Assembly: GCF_007565055.1 (NCBI RefSeq)
Contig: NC_044553.1
Coordinates: 44,505,420-44,569,419 of the forward strand
Direction: 5' to 3'
Source of the DNA: Rhinopithecus roxellana
Lineage: Eukaryota > Chordata > Mammalia > Primates > Cercopithecidae
DNA length: 64,000 bases
Positions 46,610 to 57,745 of the stretch are shown here, piece after piece (position 1 is the first letter of the stretch; each line of letters begins with the position of its first letter). The position numbers and the translations under genes were made by a program. A model generated the notes under the pieces. It was not told the origin of the DNA, searched no databases, and was given only the letters and a program-made list of their open reading frames with translations.

Positions 46610-47660
46610 CCACCGAGTGGGCTCCTGGAATGAGGGCGGGAGCAGCCGCGCGCAGTCTTCAGAGGCAGCCCTCCAGGCTCTCTCTGGAGGGTGTGTCTCT
46701 GCTTCCCTTTCCCCGTGTTTATTTTTAGACCAAGACAAGTGGCCCGGGGAGACCCTCCCGACTCCCAGCCTTCAGAGGGCAGGGCTGCTTGGGCTTTCCC
46801 CCCAGCGCTTCCTGCCAGTCACGTGTGTGTTCCTGACCGGGGTGCGGGGAGCTGGTATCTCGGCCCTTGTGGGAGGACGCGCACAGCCCGAGGAGCGAGA
46901 GCCCCACACTGGAAAGGGATTTTTAGAGGTGGGGTGCCGGAGTAGGAACGATGCATTACTTTTAACATTTGATTTGTTTTTCCAACTGGACTTCTTCCCG
47001 GACTTCTTCCCGGGGCTCTTTCTGGGCCTAGCTGCCTTTGTGATCCCGCGCCCTGGTCCTCGGCCTCTCACCTCCAGCGCGGGGGCGCCCCCTGCTGTGG
47101 GAAGCGGCTGTGACCGGGCAGAGGTGCCATCTGGGACTCTGGGTTCTCAGCCCCGGGACAGCGAACCGAGGGGCAGATGATCCATCAGAAAAGAGCCGGC
47201 ACTGCCCAGCCCCGCGCCCCTGCCCCTGCCTTTTTCTGGGAGCGCCCAGCGCCACGTCCCCTACGGCCGCTTGACCGCAGCTTTGAGCCCGGCCCCAGGC
47301 TCTGGGACTGCCGTGCCCCTCATCAAGGGAGAGCCAAGGACCCCAAAGGAAGGTCAGGAGCGGCGGTGTGGAGGTCTCTTGGCTGCAGGCCCCGCCGCGC
47401 TCTCCCTCCAGTCCTTGCCTTCTCTAGGGACCAGGTAGCACCGGTGCCTGGATCTCGGCCTTGTCTCCGTGAGCCCTGCTCCCTACCCCAACTACTAAGA
47501 ACCAAGTCTGGTTCGCCGTCCCCCAAGAGCTGGAACCCATTCTCAGCTAGCTGGGGGCCTAGGCCACCCCTTCAGTCCCGACCTGTGTGACTTCTGGGCT
47601 GGCTCCAGGGCCCCCCACACCGTGACCAGGGCGGGTTCCCTATGGGGCTGGCCAGTCGAC
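46610..47660. promoter_or_regulatory. CpG-rich block (candidate promoter or insulator)
   Basis: About 1 kb of high GC with many CpGs (GCAGCCGCGCGCAG, GGACGCGCACAGCCCGAGG, CCAGCGCGGGGGCGCCCC, CTACGGCCGCTTGACCGCAG), standing out from AT-rich, Alu-rich surroundings. No Alu accounts for the CpGs. It could be a lncRNA promoter, an enhancer or a CTCF-bound island. Open frames here are expected from GC content alone and I do not call them genes. Confidence 0.6.
47085..47098 (-). promoter_or_regulatory. CTCF-like core motif
   Basis: The - strand reads ACAGCAGGGGGCGC. This matches the CTCF core CCASYAGRKGGC at 11 of 12 positions and continues with the favoured RS bases. It sits inside the CpG-rich block. 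Confidence 0.6.
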
Positions 47661-48425
47661 ACCGTGCCAGGCCCACAGTGCCTTGGGCGCCCATGGAAGT
47701 CGTTTTGTGTCTTTAAAATCAGAAGGAAGACATTAACCTTTAGGCTGAAGAAAATGTTTTAGTAGACAATATTAACATATTTATCTTTATCCAACAGCCA
47801 TAAAATATCACTTTAAATATTCTATTGATGGATAAAGGAGCTCGTGAAGGCAGAAGTGTCCGGGCCCACGAACACCCCAGTGTGGCCCTGGATGGGACAT
47901 CATGGTCCCCTGGCCAACAGAGCTAAAATGTGGGTGAAGACCAGATTTCTTGCACATGGCAGTGACGGGATGCTCCCTAGAGAGCTTCATGTGGATTCTT
48001 TGCTTTTTATTTTCTCTCTTAATAAAAATGTATGATGTTTACATTGTCAGAGAACAAACAGAACTGTGGCTTGTGTTTCATGCCTTACGAAATGGGTCTT
48101 GTGTACTTTGGGCTGTTCCTTCATGTTCTTAGCAGTTATAGATTTGACCCCTCTGGAATGGAGGGGCCATATATCAGGGAGTTTGGGGCAGGGGACATGG
48201 CCCTGTTTGCCCTGCCCTCCCTGATAGGTTGATTTATCTCCCTGCAATCCCTTCTTTACTTTCTGGGGCTGGTCTTCTTCTTGGTCCCAGATCTGCCCCC
48301 AGGGCTTTGTTTGGCACCGCCCCACTCCCGCCTTCCCCAGTAGTCTTTCTACAGACCACCCCTTCCCATGTCTCCTCAGCACTGGCCTTCTCAGGAATTC
48401 TAGCAACCGTCTTCACTGCTTTAGC
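47661..48425. other. Unique sequence, no gene confirmed
   Basis: AT-rich then moderate GC. An AATAAA occurs at 48021. No repeat or exon recognised. Confidence 0.35.
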
Positions 48426-49100
48426 CTTCTAGGACTGCCAAACAAAGCACCACAGCTTGGGGGCTTCAACCACAGAAATCTGTATTCTCATAATTCTGGA
48501 GACCAGAAGTCTGAGATCAAGGTGTCCACAGGGCTGATTTCTTCTGAGGCCCCTCTCCTTGGTTTGTCAACAGTCTCTTCTCCCTATGTCTTCACAGGGT
48601 CTTCCCTCTATGCCTGTCAGTGTCCTGATCTCCTCTCAGTCATATTGGGTTAGGGATCACCATATGACCTCGTTTTACCTTAATCACCTCTTTAAAGACT
48701 CCTTTTTTTTTTTTTTTTTTTTTTTTTTGAGACAGAGTCTCCCTCTGTCACTCAGGCTGGAGTGCAATGGTACCATCTCGGCTCACTGCAAGCCTCAGCC
48801 TCTGGGGCTCAAGCAATTGTCCTGCCTCAGCCTCCCGAGTAGCTGGGATTACAGGCATGCACCACCATGCCTGGCTAATTTTTTTGTATTTTTAGTAGAG
48901 ATGGGGTTTCACCATGTTGGCCAGGCTGGTCTTGAACTCCTGACCTCAAGTGATCCACCCGCCTCAGCCTCCCAAAGTGCTGGGATTACAGGTGTGAGCT
49001 ACTACTCCCGGCCTTCTCCAAATACTGTCACATTGTGCATTGCTACGGTTAGGATTTCAACAAGTGAATTTGAGGGGGACTCAAATCAGTCCATACACCC
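48426..49100 (-). mobile_element. MLT1-type (ERVL-MaLR) LTR remnant, reverse, split by an Alu
   Basis: AGGACTGCCAAACAAAGCACC, CTCATAATTCTGGAGACCAG and AGATCAAGGTGTCCACAG, then after the Alu TGTCACATTGTGCAT and GTTAGGATTTCAACAAGTGAA. This is the known order of a reversed MLT1 LTR. No viral genes. Confidence 0.75.
48700..49014 (-). mobile_element. AluS-type element, reverse, inside MLT1
   Basis: A T run then GAGACAGAGTCTCCCTCTGTC to GTGAGCTACTACTCCCGGCC. Confidence 0.92.
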
Positions 49101-49472
49101 ACCACCACCTCCACTTCCGTGCACAGAAATAATTGCCAGAACTACAGACCGTGAGCTTGTGTGGGGTGACAATCCGACCAGCAACAGTGAGACAGAGCTG
49201 AGAGGGCTGCAGACCAGGGCAGTGGGGCCCAGGATGCTAACAAAGCGTCGCTGAGACCCGCACAGCGTGGAGGTGCTGCTGGGGGAGAGGGGTCCCCGAG
49301 TGGATCTGCTTGATCTGCCCTTGCAAATAGTTATTGTCAACAGGAAGGACTTAGAGCCCCTTGATCTACATTCACGGATACTTTTTTGAACTCAAGGTTT
49401 ACACTAGAAGCCAGCAGCACCCCATCCCCTAGGGCTCTCTAACCCACTGTGTCTGTACCCTAACCTTACCTA

Positions 49473-49475
49473 CCT

Positions 49476-49514
<39 letters not shown>

Positions 49515-49517
49515 TTT
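49473..49517. repeat. (TTTA)n microsatellite, about 11 units
   Basis: An uninterrupted TTTA run grown from the tail of the adjacent reverse AluY. Confidence 0.97.
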
Positions 49518-49798
49518 GAGACGGAGTCTTGCTCTGTCACCCAGGCTGGAGTGCAGTGGCGCGATCTCAGCTCACTGCAAGGTCTGCCTCCTGGGTTCAT
49601 GCCATTCTCCTGCCTCAGCCTCCCGAGTAGCTGGGACTACAGGCGCCCACCACCACACCCGGCTAATTTTTTTGTATTTTTAGTAGAGACGGGGTTTCAC
49701 CATGTTAGCCAGGATGGTCTTGATCTCCTGACCTCATGATCTGCCCGCCTTGGCCTCCCAAAGTGCTGGGATTACAGGCGTGAGCCACCACACCTGTC
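49518..49798 (-). mobile_element. AluY-type element, reverse
   Basis: GAGACGGAGTCTTGCTCTGTC to GTGAGCCACCACACCTGTCC. Flanks CCCTAACCTT / CCCTAACCTG form the target duplication. Confidence 0.92.
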
Positions 49799-50985
49799 CC
49801 TAACCTGCCTTTTTTAAACCAAAAATTCTGATCTTTGTTCCAATAATTATTCAATGGCTACAGCTCTAGCTTCATAAATAGAGTTTATGGGGAACCTCGT
49901 GGAAGATGCCGTCCAATAGGGAAATCTTGTACAAACCCGGCTGGGCTTATCCAGTCCTTGGGTTGAACATTCTTGGAAAGAGACTAACCTCCCACGGGCC
50001 CTGCTACCCCGCCCCCCACCTCTGCCCTCAACTTTCTTGCCCTGCTCATCTGGCTGGTACCTGCTCAAAGGAGTCAGGTTCATTCAAAAAGCCTAAGAGG
50101 ACAAAGTAGGGAAGATGAATCTTTTAGAAAAAGAATTACTTCCTGTATTTCAAAGTCAACTGCAAATTTTAAAAAATATGTGTTTTTTTACAATAAAATG
50201 CTGCTTGGCATCATTCAAGCTGGTGCCACCCTCCCTCACTCCAGTGCCAGGTCTTTGTGCCGAGCTCATCAATTCTCCTGCTAGTAAAATAGGAAGGAGC
50301 TGGAGGATCACTTTTTAATCTTATTCATTTTGGCGGTGATCCTTTTGGCTCTGTCTTAACACCTGAAGACCACGAGTCCTGGGCCACATTTTTCCTGGGG
50401 GTAGAAGAGGAGGGAGACAAGGGAGACAGTGCAGCTGTGTCATCTCCTTCAAAGCAAACCTCTCTGCTTAGGCCTCCAGATGCAGAGCGGGCTGTAGAGG
50501 AACACTAAATCCCACCCTGATTGCCATTTAGTCCAGAGTTTCTTGCGCAGAATAACAATATCCCCAAAACTCCCCTGAACGAAGAGTTTAAACTCAGAGC
50601 GGGACGTGCTCATGGCTGCCTTGCCTTTCCTAGCAATGTGAACCACCAACTCTTCTCTTGCCCGGCCGTCTTCCCAGAAAGTTCTTGGAACAAGCGGGAA
50701 GTCTTTCTGGGGATTTTAGTCATAGAATCTCAAGCCTGCTTTTCGGAATTCACATCTACGTTGTTTTTTCCCAGTCTCACCCTCCCACCAAAGCCAGGAC
50801 AGTGCTAGTCAAGTTCATAGCCAGAGTTCCGTGAGCGTTCATGCCCTCATCGACCCCCTTTACTCGCGTAACCCAGAACCACGGAGGCTCCCCATAAACT
50901 CATCCAGGCCCTTGTGGGAACCTCCAGATGCAGTCTCGCAGGGCCCACTCCCGGTCCTTTCATCGCCTCCTACTGGAGCCTTGGG
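49799..50985. other. Unique sequence, no gene confirmed
   Basis: Moderate GC with no recognisable repeat. No exon could be supported. Confidence 0.35.
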
Positions 50986-50989
50986 GTGA

Positions 50990-51021
50990 CGTGTGTGTGT
51001 GTGCGCGTGTGTGCGTGTGTG
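50990..51021. repeat. Short (GT/GC)n alternating tract
   Basis: GTGTGTGTGTGTGCGCGTGTG, short, alternating purine-pyrimidine. Confidence 0.9.
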
Positions 51022-51413
51022 TTGATGATGAAGCACACACGAGTGCTGTCCCCTCACTGCCATGGCTTCTTTGAGGCACTGCGTCCAGGTCTGTGTCCCT
51101 TCAAAGCAAACCTCCCAAGTAGCTAAACGGTGCCGTAACTGCTTCAGTGCTCCTGTGACCACACTGTGCTCTGCGTGCATCTATGAGAGCCACTCTCCAG
51201 TCTGTGTCCTGGCCTGTCACTGAGGCCTGGAACCTCGGCTTGTGCTGTGTGCTTCGCCAAGAGCCTTGTGAAAATGGCCACCAGGCTGTTCTCTACTGGG
51301 GACAGAGCTCCTCTGTTAGCTCCTGGGGCCAGGCTGGGGAACAGGCTCCACAGGGTTCTTTCTGCTCCTCATCTCTCTCACCTCTGCTCCCAGGCACCTT
51401 CACCCCAAACACA

Positions 51414-51705
51414 CTTTTTTATTTTTATTTTTTTGAGATAGTCTCACTCTGTCGCCCAGGCTGGAGCACAGTGGCGTGATCTCAGCTCACTGCACTCTCC
51501 ACCTCCCAGGTTCAAGTGATTCTCTTGCCTCACCCTCCTGAGTAGCTGGGATTACAGGTGCTCACCACCATGCCTGGCTAATTTTTAGTAGAGATGGGGT
51601 TTCACCATGTTGGCCAGGCTGGTCTCGAACTCCTGACCTCTAGTGATCCACCTGCCTCGGTCTCCAAAAGTGAGGGGATTACAGTGTGAGCCACTGCACC
51701 CAGCC
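51414..51705 (-). mobile_element. AluS-type element, reverse
   Basis: TTTTTTATTTTTATTTTTTTG to GTGAGCCACTGCACCCAGCC. AAACACACTT repeats on both flanks. Confidence 0.92.
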
Positions 51706-53280
51706 TCAAAACACACTTCTTATTGCTTCCTTTCTTTCCCACACAAAACAACAAATGTTTTGTTGGAGGCTGATGGCACAGAAATTTATCAGACAAAGCT
51801 ATACCCAAAATCCAGGTTAGGCTTAGTGGGATCTGCTTCCCATCCTGGGGACACTTCCCCACCTCTGGTGGCCTAGCCACTCAGTGCGGTCACTGTGGCA
51901 CCTGTTGAGAAGCTGACACCAGCTGGTGTTGGCCTTGCACTCCATCAACAAAACTGAGTCAACCCTCTTCAATACAATATCATTTATATTGTTTCCACAT
52001 CATCAATGTCTTAATATTTTACATAATCGATGTGGCGTTTCATCAACTACAATCTCTCTTATGTGGAGGAAGCCTCAGCAAATTCGTAAAATGCAATCTG
52101 AATTATATCTGTTAAATGAAACAGTTTTATTATTTCCAGTGCATGTGGAAATTTAGGCAAGATAAGTTTCAGGTGGAAAACTCCTTCGGGATCTTTAATG
52201 AAGATATGAAAATGGTTTATCATTAGCTTATCAATTACTAGACGGAAATGAAAGCTTTTTGTAGCTTTGGAAAAGCCTGTTCCTTCTCCTCTACATCGAC
52301 ATCTTGTTTACATCATCACATGCTCAGCCTACTCTGCTCTCATAATTTCCACCAAAGTAAACGTCAAGCCTGATTCTGCAAAATATCACACATTTCAATT
52401 TGCTGCATTTAAGAACATTCTTGATATGTTATCCTTCTTTATCCTGGGCTCTTAAAATGCTTTTTCAAAACACTTGCTTGGACCTGTGGAAATAGGCGGT
52501 TCTGATGTTTGCTTTTTGAAGATAAGACGGCAGAAATGTTGAGGCCCTGATTGCATGGCTTGCCTGGGCTCTGCCACTCCCATCTCTAGTCCGGTTCACT
52601 GGGCTCAAAGGTGGAAGGAGAGGCTGCTTCAGAAACCCCCGCCACCGGGTGTAATTACAGTACCAACAGCCGACCTCTTTGCTACACCAATGGTCCAGTG
52701 ACCACTGCTCAGCACATGACTCTTGGCCTGGGAACAAGATAACATTCACCGAGCGTGACTGCTGCATCCAAGTCAGAGGCGAGGAGGAAAAACAAGCACT
52801 TGTTTTCCACATGCATCTCCAAGGCTGCATTTCCAACTTGGCCGTGGCCATAGAAGCCAGAACCTTACAGCGTCTTGGCAATTAAATGATTTTCACGCTT
52901 CTATTTTTAAAAGCCTTGGAAGGAGTAACCTGGGGGATCAGAGTGGTTGGGTGAATGTCTTTCCAGCGCTCCCCCGAGTCGGAGGCCCTGTCCTGGCAGC
53001 ATTCCAAAGCAACTGCTAAACCAAAACGCTACAACAGGGCCCACTCTGCAAACCTGCTCCTCAGATGATAAAAACAGAAACACCAGAGGCACCGGGGCCC
53101 TTGTAGTCTGTCCTACGTGAGGACAAAGAGTACATTCTGGCCTCCGGTCCCCAGGCAGTAAGATTATGATCCCACTGTTTGCATGTGTACATAAAGCTTT
53201 CACATGGGATTGCAGTGCCGGGGTCCCCAGGAAGCCATCTCAGAGAGGGAGGTTGGCACAAAAGAGGTTGACTTAGAGCG
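51706..53280. other. Unique sequence, no gene confirmed
   Basis: First half AT-rich, second half moderate GC. Open stretches around 52465-52881 have no homology that I recognise. Confidence 0.35.
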
Positions 53281-53381
53281 AATTCTTGGGGTCCACACCT
53301 GAGAAGATCAAAGCTAATTATTGGGGTCCACACCTGGGAAGATCAAAGCTAATTCTTGGGGTCCACGCCTGGGAAGAGGAG
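53281..53381. repeat. 35-bp minisatellite, about 2.9 units
   Basis: Units start at 53281, 53316 and 53351 with AATTCTTGGGGTCCACACCT and differ by one to three bases. The last unit breaks into a purine-rich run. Confidence 0.95.
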
Positions 53382-53599
53382 GAGAGGCAAGCGGAGGGGA
53401 AGGGAGGGAAGGGAAGGAGCTGACAGCTGAGGCCTGTCTGTGGGTAGTGTCCGGGCAGCTGGGAGAGTAAGTCCTGCCTTCCTGAGGAGCTAGACCGTAG
53501 TCGAAGAACCCCTCACAGCATTTCATCTTGGTTTTTAAACATGCAAACTTTAAAAAAAATTGAGGTGAAATGTACATAATATAAAGTCATAAAATTAAC

Positions 53600-53914
53600 A
53601 TTTTTTATTTTATTTTATTTTATTACTTCTTTGAGATGGAGTTTCGCTCTTGTTGCCCAGGCTGGAGCGCAATGGCTTGATCTTGGCTCACTGCAACCTC
53701 CGCCTATCGGGTTCAAGTGATTCTCCTCCCTCAGCCTCCCAAGTAACTGGGATTACAGGTGCCCGCCACTACGCCTGGGTAATTTTTGTATTTTTAGTAG
53801 AGACAGAGTTTCATCAGATTGGTCAGGCTGGTCTCGAACTCCTGACCTCAAGTGATCCTCCCACCTTGGCCTCCCAAAGTCCTGGGATTACAGGGGTGAG
53901 CCACCATGCCCAGC
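53600..53914 (-). mobile_element. AluS-type element, reverse (first of three in tandem)
   Basis: (TTTTA)n tail then GAGATGGAGTTTCGCTCTTG to GTGAGCCACCATGCCCAGCC. Confidence 0.9.
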
Positions 53915-53919
53915 CTATT

Positions 53920-54166
53920 TCTTTTATTTTTTTAAAGACAAGGTCTTTCTCTGTCGCCCAGATTGGAGTGCAGTGGAGCAATCATAGCTCACTGTAACCT
54001 CAACCTCCCGGACTCAAGCGATCCTACTGCCTTCGACTACAAGTGGCTAGGACAACAGGTGTGCCCAGCTAATTTTTTAAACTTTTCATAGAGATGGGAT
54101 CTCGCTTTGTTGCCCAGGTTGGTCTTGAGCTCTTGTCCTCAACTGATCCTCTTTCCTTGGCCTAAA
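53920..54166 (-). mobile_element. AluJ-type element, reverse, truncated (second of three)
   Basis: AAAGACAAGGTCTTTCTCTG to GATCCTCTTTCCTTGGCCT. Confidence 0.82.
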
Positions 54167-54177
54167 ATTAACCATTT

Positions 54178-54466
54178 TATTTTATTTGAGACAGGGTCTC
54201 ACTCTGTCACCCAGGGTGGAGCACAGTGGCATGATCATGGCTCACTGTAGCCTCCACCTCCCAGGTTCAAGTGATCCTTCTGCCTCAGCCTCCTGAGTAG
54301 CTGGGACTGTAGGTATGCACCACCACCCCTGGCTACATTTTTAATTTGCTCTAGAGATGGGGTCCCACATTGCTCAGGCTGGTTTTGAACTCCTAGGCTC
54401 AGGCAGTCCTCCCACTTCAGCTTCTCAAAGTGTTAGGATTAGAGGTGTGAGCCACTGCACCTGGCC
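54178..54466 (-). mobile_element. AluJ/S-type element, reverse (third of three)
   Basis: GAGACAGGGTCTCACTCTGTC to GTGAGCCACTGCACCTGGCC. AAAATTAACCATTTTA flanks both sides as target duplication. Confidence 0.9.
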
Positions 54467-54758
54467 AAAATTAACCATTTTAAAGTGTACAATTCAGTGG
54501 GATTTAATGACATTCATGATGTTGAATGTCAACGTCGTGAATGTAGGACGTTCCACTTGTATTGCATTTCAAAATATTTTCATCACCTCAAATGAAAACG
54601 CTGCACCAATTAAGCAGTTACTTTCCCATCCCCTCCTTCCCTGGGGACCTGGCCAACACGAATCTGCTTTTTGTTTGTATAGATTTGCCTCTTCTGGATG
54701 TTTTATATACATGGAATCATACAATATGTGACCTTTTCCGGTCAGGCTTATTGCAAAA

Positions 54759-54920
54759 ACTGAAGCAAAAACTACTGTGAACCCAACACTGCTCTAAAAA
54801 ATTTAAGTAAATTTAAAAAGAAAAGGGAGCTTAGGATCAACGTGGAAGTTCCTGATCCTCTGTGCTAAGTGCTGGGGCACTGAGGCCTGAGAACAAGGGC
54901 ACAATGACTGAGGAGCAGTC
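54759..54920 (+). repeat. Inverted-repeat arm A (L1 3' end plus flank)
   Basis: The reverse complement of 57340-57499 at roughly 92 percent identity by eye. It starts ACTGAAGCAAAAACTACTGTG (an L1M 3' terminus) and continues into GGATCAACGTGGAAGTTCCTG and CTAAGTGCTGGGGCACTGAG. Confidence 0.9.
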
Positions 54921-55088
54921 CTCATTGAGCCCAATGTTTTTGAGGCTTATTCGTGCTATAGCATGTGTCAGTACTTCATTCTTTTTTGCGACTGAATAAT
55001 AGTACGGAGATGTCTCATTTAGTTTATCCATGAATCCACTGATGGGCATTTGGGCTGCAGCATTTCATCTTTTAAAAAAGGAACTCAC

Positions 55089-55393
55089 GGTCAGGCGCAG
55101 TGGCTCACACCTGTAATCCCAGTACTTTGGGAGGCCGAGGCAGGCGGATCGCCTGAGGTCAAGAGTTCGAGACTAGCCTGGCCAACATGACCAAACCCCT
55201 GTCTCTACTAAAAGTAGAAAAATTAGCCAGGTGTGGTGGCAGGCACCTGTAATCCCAGCTACTCAAGAGGCTGAGGCAGAAGAATCGCTTGAACCCGGGA
55301 GGCGGAGGTTGCAATGAGCCGAGATCACGTCATTGCACTCCAGCCTAGGCAATAAGAGAGAAACTCTGTCTCACAAATAAATAAAATAAAATA
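55089..55393 (+). mobile_element. AluS-type element, forward
   Basis: GGTCAGGCGCAGTGGCTCACA to (AATAA)n tail. Target duplication AAAAAAGGAACTC (55073-55085, 55394-55406). Confidence 0.93.
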
Positions 55394-55439
55394 AAAAAGG
55401 AACTCGACATTCTAAAAATCTTCTGTGTTGCAGACCTAC

Positions 55440-56395
55440 TCATTCCTCCCTCCTGCTAAGCCCGGGCCACCGCTGATCTTTTTACTTTCTCCATAGTTTT
55501 GCCTTTTCCAGAATGTCATCTAGTTGGAATCATACAGTCCGTAGCATTTTCAGATGGGCTTATTTCACTTGACAATAAGTTTCCTCCATGTCTTGTCACA
55601 GCTTGGTAGCTCCTCTTTAGTGCTGAACAATATTTCATTGTCTGGATGTACCACAGTTTATGTATCCAGTCACCTATATCTTGGTTGCACAAGGACATCT
55701 CAGTTGCTTCCAAGTTTCAGCAATCATGAATAAAGTTGCTATAAACATTCATGGGTGGATTTTTGCATGGATATAAGTTTTTAACCCCTTTGAGTAAATA
55801 TCAAGGAGTGTGATTGCTGGGTGGGATGGTAGGAGTATGCCTGGTTTTGTGAGATACTGCCCAGCTGTCTTCCAAAGGGGCTGCATTCTCACCAGCGGTG
55901 AATGAGAGCTCCTGTTTCCTCACATCCTCACCAGCACTGGGTGTTGTTGGTGCTCTGGATTTTGGCTGTTCTCATAGGTGTGCAGTGCTATTGTTGTTTT
56001 AATTTGCATTTCCCTGATAACATATGACATGGAGCATCTTTTCATGTTTATTTTGCATCTGTATATCTTCTTTGGTGAGTTGTCTATAAAGGTCTCTGGT
56101 CCGCTGTAAAATCAGATTGTCTGTTTTCTCATTGGCGAGTTTTTGTTTTTGTTTTGAGATGGAGACTTGCTCTGTCACCCAGGCTGGAGTGCAGCGGCAC
56201 AATCACAGCTCACTGCAGACTTGACCTCCTGAGCTCAAGCTATCCTCCCACCTCAGCCTCTCAAGCAACTGGGACTCCAGGCATGCACCACCATGCCTTG
56301 CTCATTTTTTATTTTTGGTAGAGATGAGGTCTCCTTCTGTTGCCCAGGCTGGATTCTTGAGTTGTAAGAGTTATCTGTATATTTTGGAACTACTG
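55440..56395 (-). mobile_element. L1M ORF2 end and 3' UTR start, reverse
   Basis: GATCTTTTTACTTTCTCCATA, CAATATTTCATTGTCTGGATG, CAATCATGAATAAAGTTGCT and TTAATTTGCATTTCCCTGATA are reverse L1M text. It overlaps in element coordinates with 53546-55070, so it is a separate copy. An Alu sits inside it at 56143-56353. Confidence 0.8.
56143..56353 (-). mobile_element. Alu fragment, reverse, inside L1M
   Basis: TTTTTGTTTTGAGATGGAGAC to CTTCTGTTGCCCAGGCTGG. It lacks its 5' portion. Confidence 0.82.
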
Positions 56396-56398
56396 CAT

Positions 56399-56695
56399 AT
56401 ATTACTATACTGGTAGACACATATTAGAGATGTGTGCAAACCCATAGACTATGCAGTACCAAGAGTGAACCCTAATGTAAACTGAGTGACAGTGAACTCT
56501 GAGTGGTTATAACTTGTCAGTGTAGGTTCACCAATTGCAACAAATGTACCACTCTGGCAGGGGTGTTGATAATGAGGGTGGCGATGCATGCACAGGCTCA
56601 GGGAGTATGTGGGGGATCTCTATATTTACTGCTCAATTTTGCTGTGACTTAAAAACTGCTCTAAAAACTAAAGTGTATTAAAACAGAAAAAAGGA
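56399..56695 (+). mobile_element. L1M 3' terminus, forward
   Basis: AGAGTGAACCCTAATGTAAAC, AACAAATGTACCACTCTGGC and GCTCAATTTTGCTGTGACTTA then AAACTGCTCTAAAAACTAAAG match the last 300 bp of an L1M, now in + orientation. It directly abuts reverse L1M sequence, consistent with a 5'-inverted (twin-primed) insertion. Confidence 0.75.
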
Positions 56696-56740
56696 ATTTA
56701 GGATTAATCAGCATGGAAGTTCCTGATCATTGAAGTCAGG
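56696..56740 (+). repeat. Third, diverged copy of the L1 3'-flank sequence
   Basis: TTAGGATTAATCAGCATGGAA then TGGAAGTTCCTGATC (a 15-base exact match to arm A), following an L1 3' end exactly as in arm A. Confidence 0.65.
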
Positions 56741-57339
56741 ACCTCACCTCATTTGGAAGCAGGAAAAGCCTTCCGTACTCACCGTGTGCGTGGGCCACAC
56801 TGACCGAAAGCCCCTGCCCGCTGGCCTTCCTGGGCCTGAAGTGGCACTTTATGCTTGCCCTCCACTTGCCTGTCGCCACATGCATGCCAGCGTGGCCTCA
56901 CCCCTGCCTTACCTTTTTCAGACCCAAGTCAGCAGAGTCACCCCCGGAAATGACTTGGTGCCATTTCCGGGCGTGCCCCTGCGGTCACTTCCATCTGCTC
57001 AAGGGAACCCTCTGGTGGGCCCCGCCTGGGTGTGGTACTTCTTGTGGACCCCAGCCCTTGGCTCATCTCCCTCTTTCTTCTCCCGGGGTCGCTGAAGAGG
57101 AAGCCTGTTCCTTCCAAGCCTTAAAGCCACCCTCCTTGGCTTTAAGTCAAAGCCACCATTCTGGCAGCCGTAGGATCCACCAGCAGAAGCTATGTTCTCC
57201 TGCTTGGTCTATGGGTGAATCTCCGCAGGGCCCTCTGCTCCCCACTCGGTCCACACTGTGAGGCCCCACCTGGCCTCTCTACCCCTCTCTACCCTCTCTG
57301 CCCCCATCTGGTCCTGCCCATTTCTGCTTTCTCCTTTAC
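56741..57339. other. GC-moderate unique sequence
   Basis: No recognised repeat. Open frames without homology. No gene called. Confidence 0.35.
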
Positions 57340-57499
57340 TGCTTTTCAGTCATCACGCCCTTGTTCTCAGGCCTCAGTGCCCCAGCACTTAGCACAGAGG
57401 ATCAGGAACCTCCACGTTGATCCTAAGCTCCCTTTTCTTTTTAAATTTACTTTATTTTGTAGAGCAGCGTTGGGTTCACAGTAGTTTTTGCTTCAGTCA
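57340..57499 (-). repeat. Inverted-repeat arm B (L1 3' end plus flank)
   Basis: Pairs with 54759-54920. On the - strand it reads L1 3' terminus then the same downstream flank, with single-base differences such as GGAGG for GGAAG. Confidence 0.9.
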
Positions 57500-57611
57500 A
57501 AAAACACTTGTTGACCGGGAACCTCTTCCTTGGAAATTTCAACTCCAAATCTGAGAGCTGCTTTAGAGAACCCGCTGTAGGAGAGTGCCTGCCTCCTGTT
57601 GCTCCAGTTTT

Positions 57612-57745
57612 CTGTACATAATCTAGGATCCTCCTGGCAATCCCATGACATGGACATTGTTATTCCTGTGTTACAGCCGAGGATGTTCAGGACAGAGCCT
57701 ATCCAGGTGGGAAGTGGCAAGGCCAGGATATGCCCCTTGGGTGCC
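57612..57745 (-). mobile_element. MIR SINE, reverse
   Basis: CCTCCTGGCAATCCCATGACA, TTACAGCCGAGGATGTTCAG and GGGAAGTGGCAAGGCCAGGAT match the reversed MIR order. Confidence 0.65.

Larger units (their letters stand above)
53546..55070 (-). mobile_element. Old L1M 3' region, reverse, with three Alus and a 180-bp insert
   Basis: TGAGGTGAAATGTACATAATA, AAGTGTACAATTCAGTGGGAT, GGAATCATACAATATGTGACC, then ATGTTTTTGAGGCTTATTCG and GTTTATCCATGAATCCACTGA form one reverse L1M text. It is interrupted by Alus at 53600-54466 and by a foreign segment at about 54754-54928. Confidence 0.8.

Noticed and set aside
46617..47590. Open frames of 100-187 codons in the CpG-rich block
   Set aside because: High GC lowers stop-codon frequency in every frame; the peptides are Pro/Arg/Gly-rich with no recognised domain, and no splice structure supports them.
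52465..52881. 138-codon reverse frame
   Set aside because: No homology recognised and no promoter, splice or poly(A) context; length is compatible with chance.
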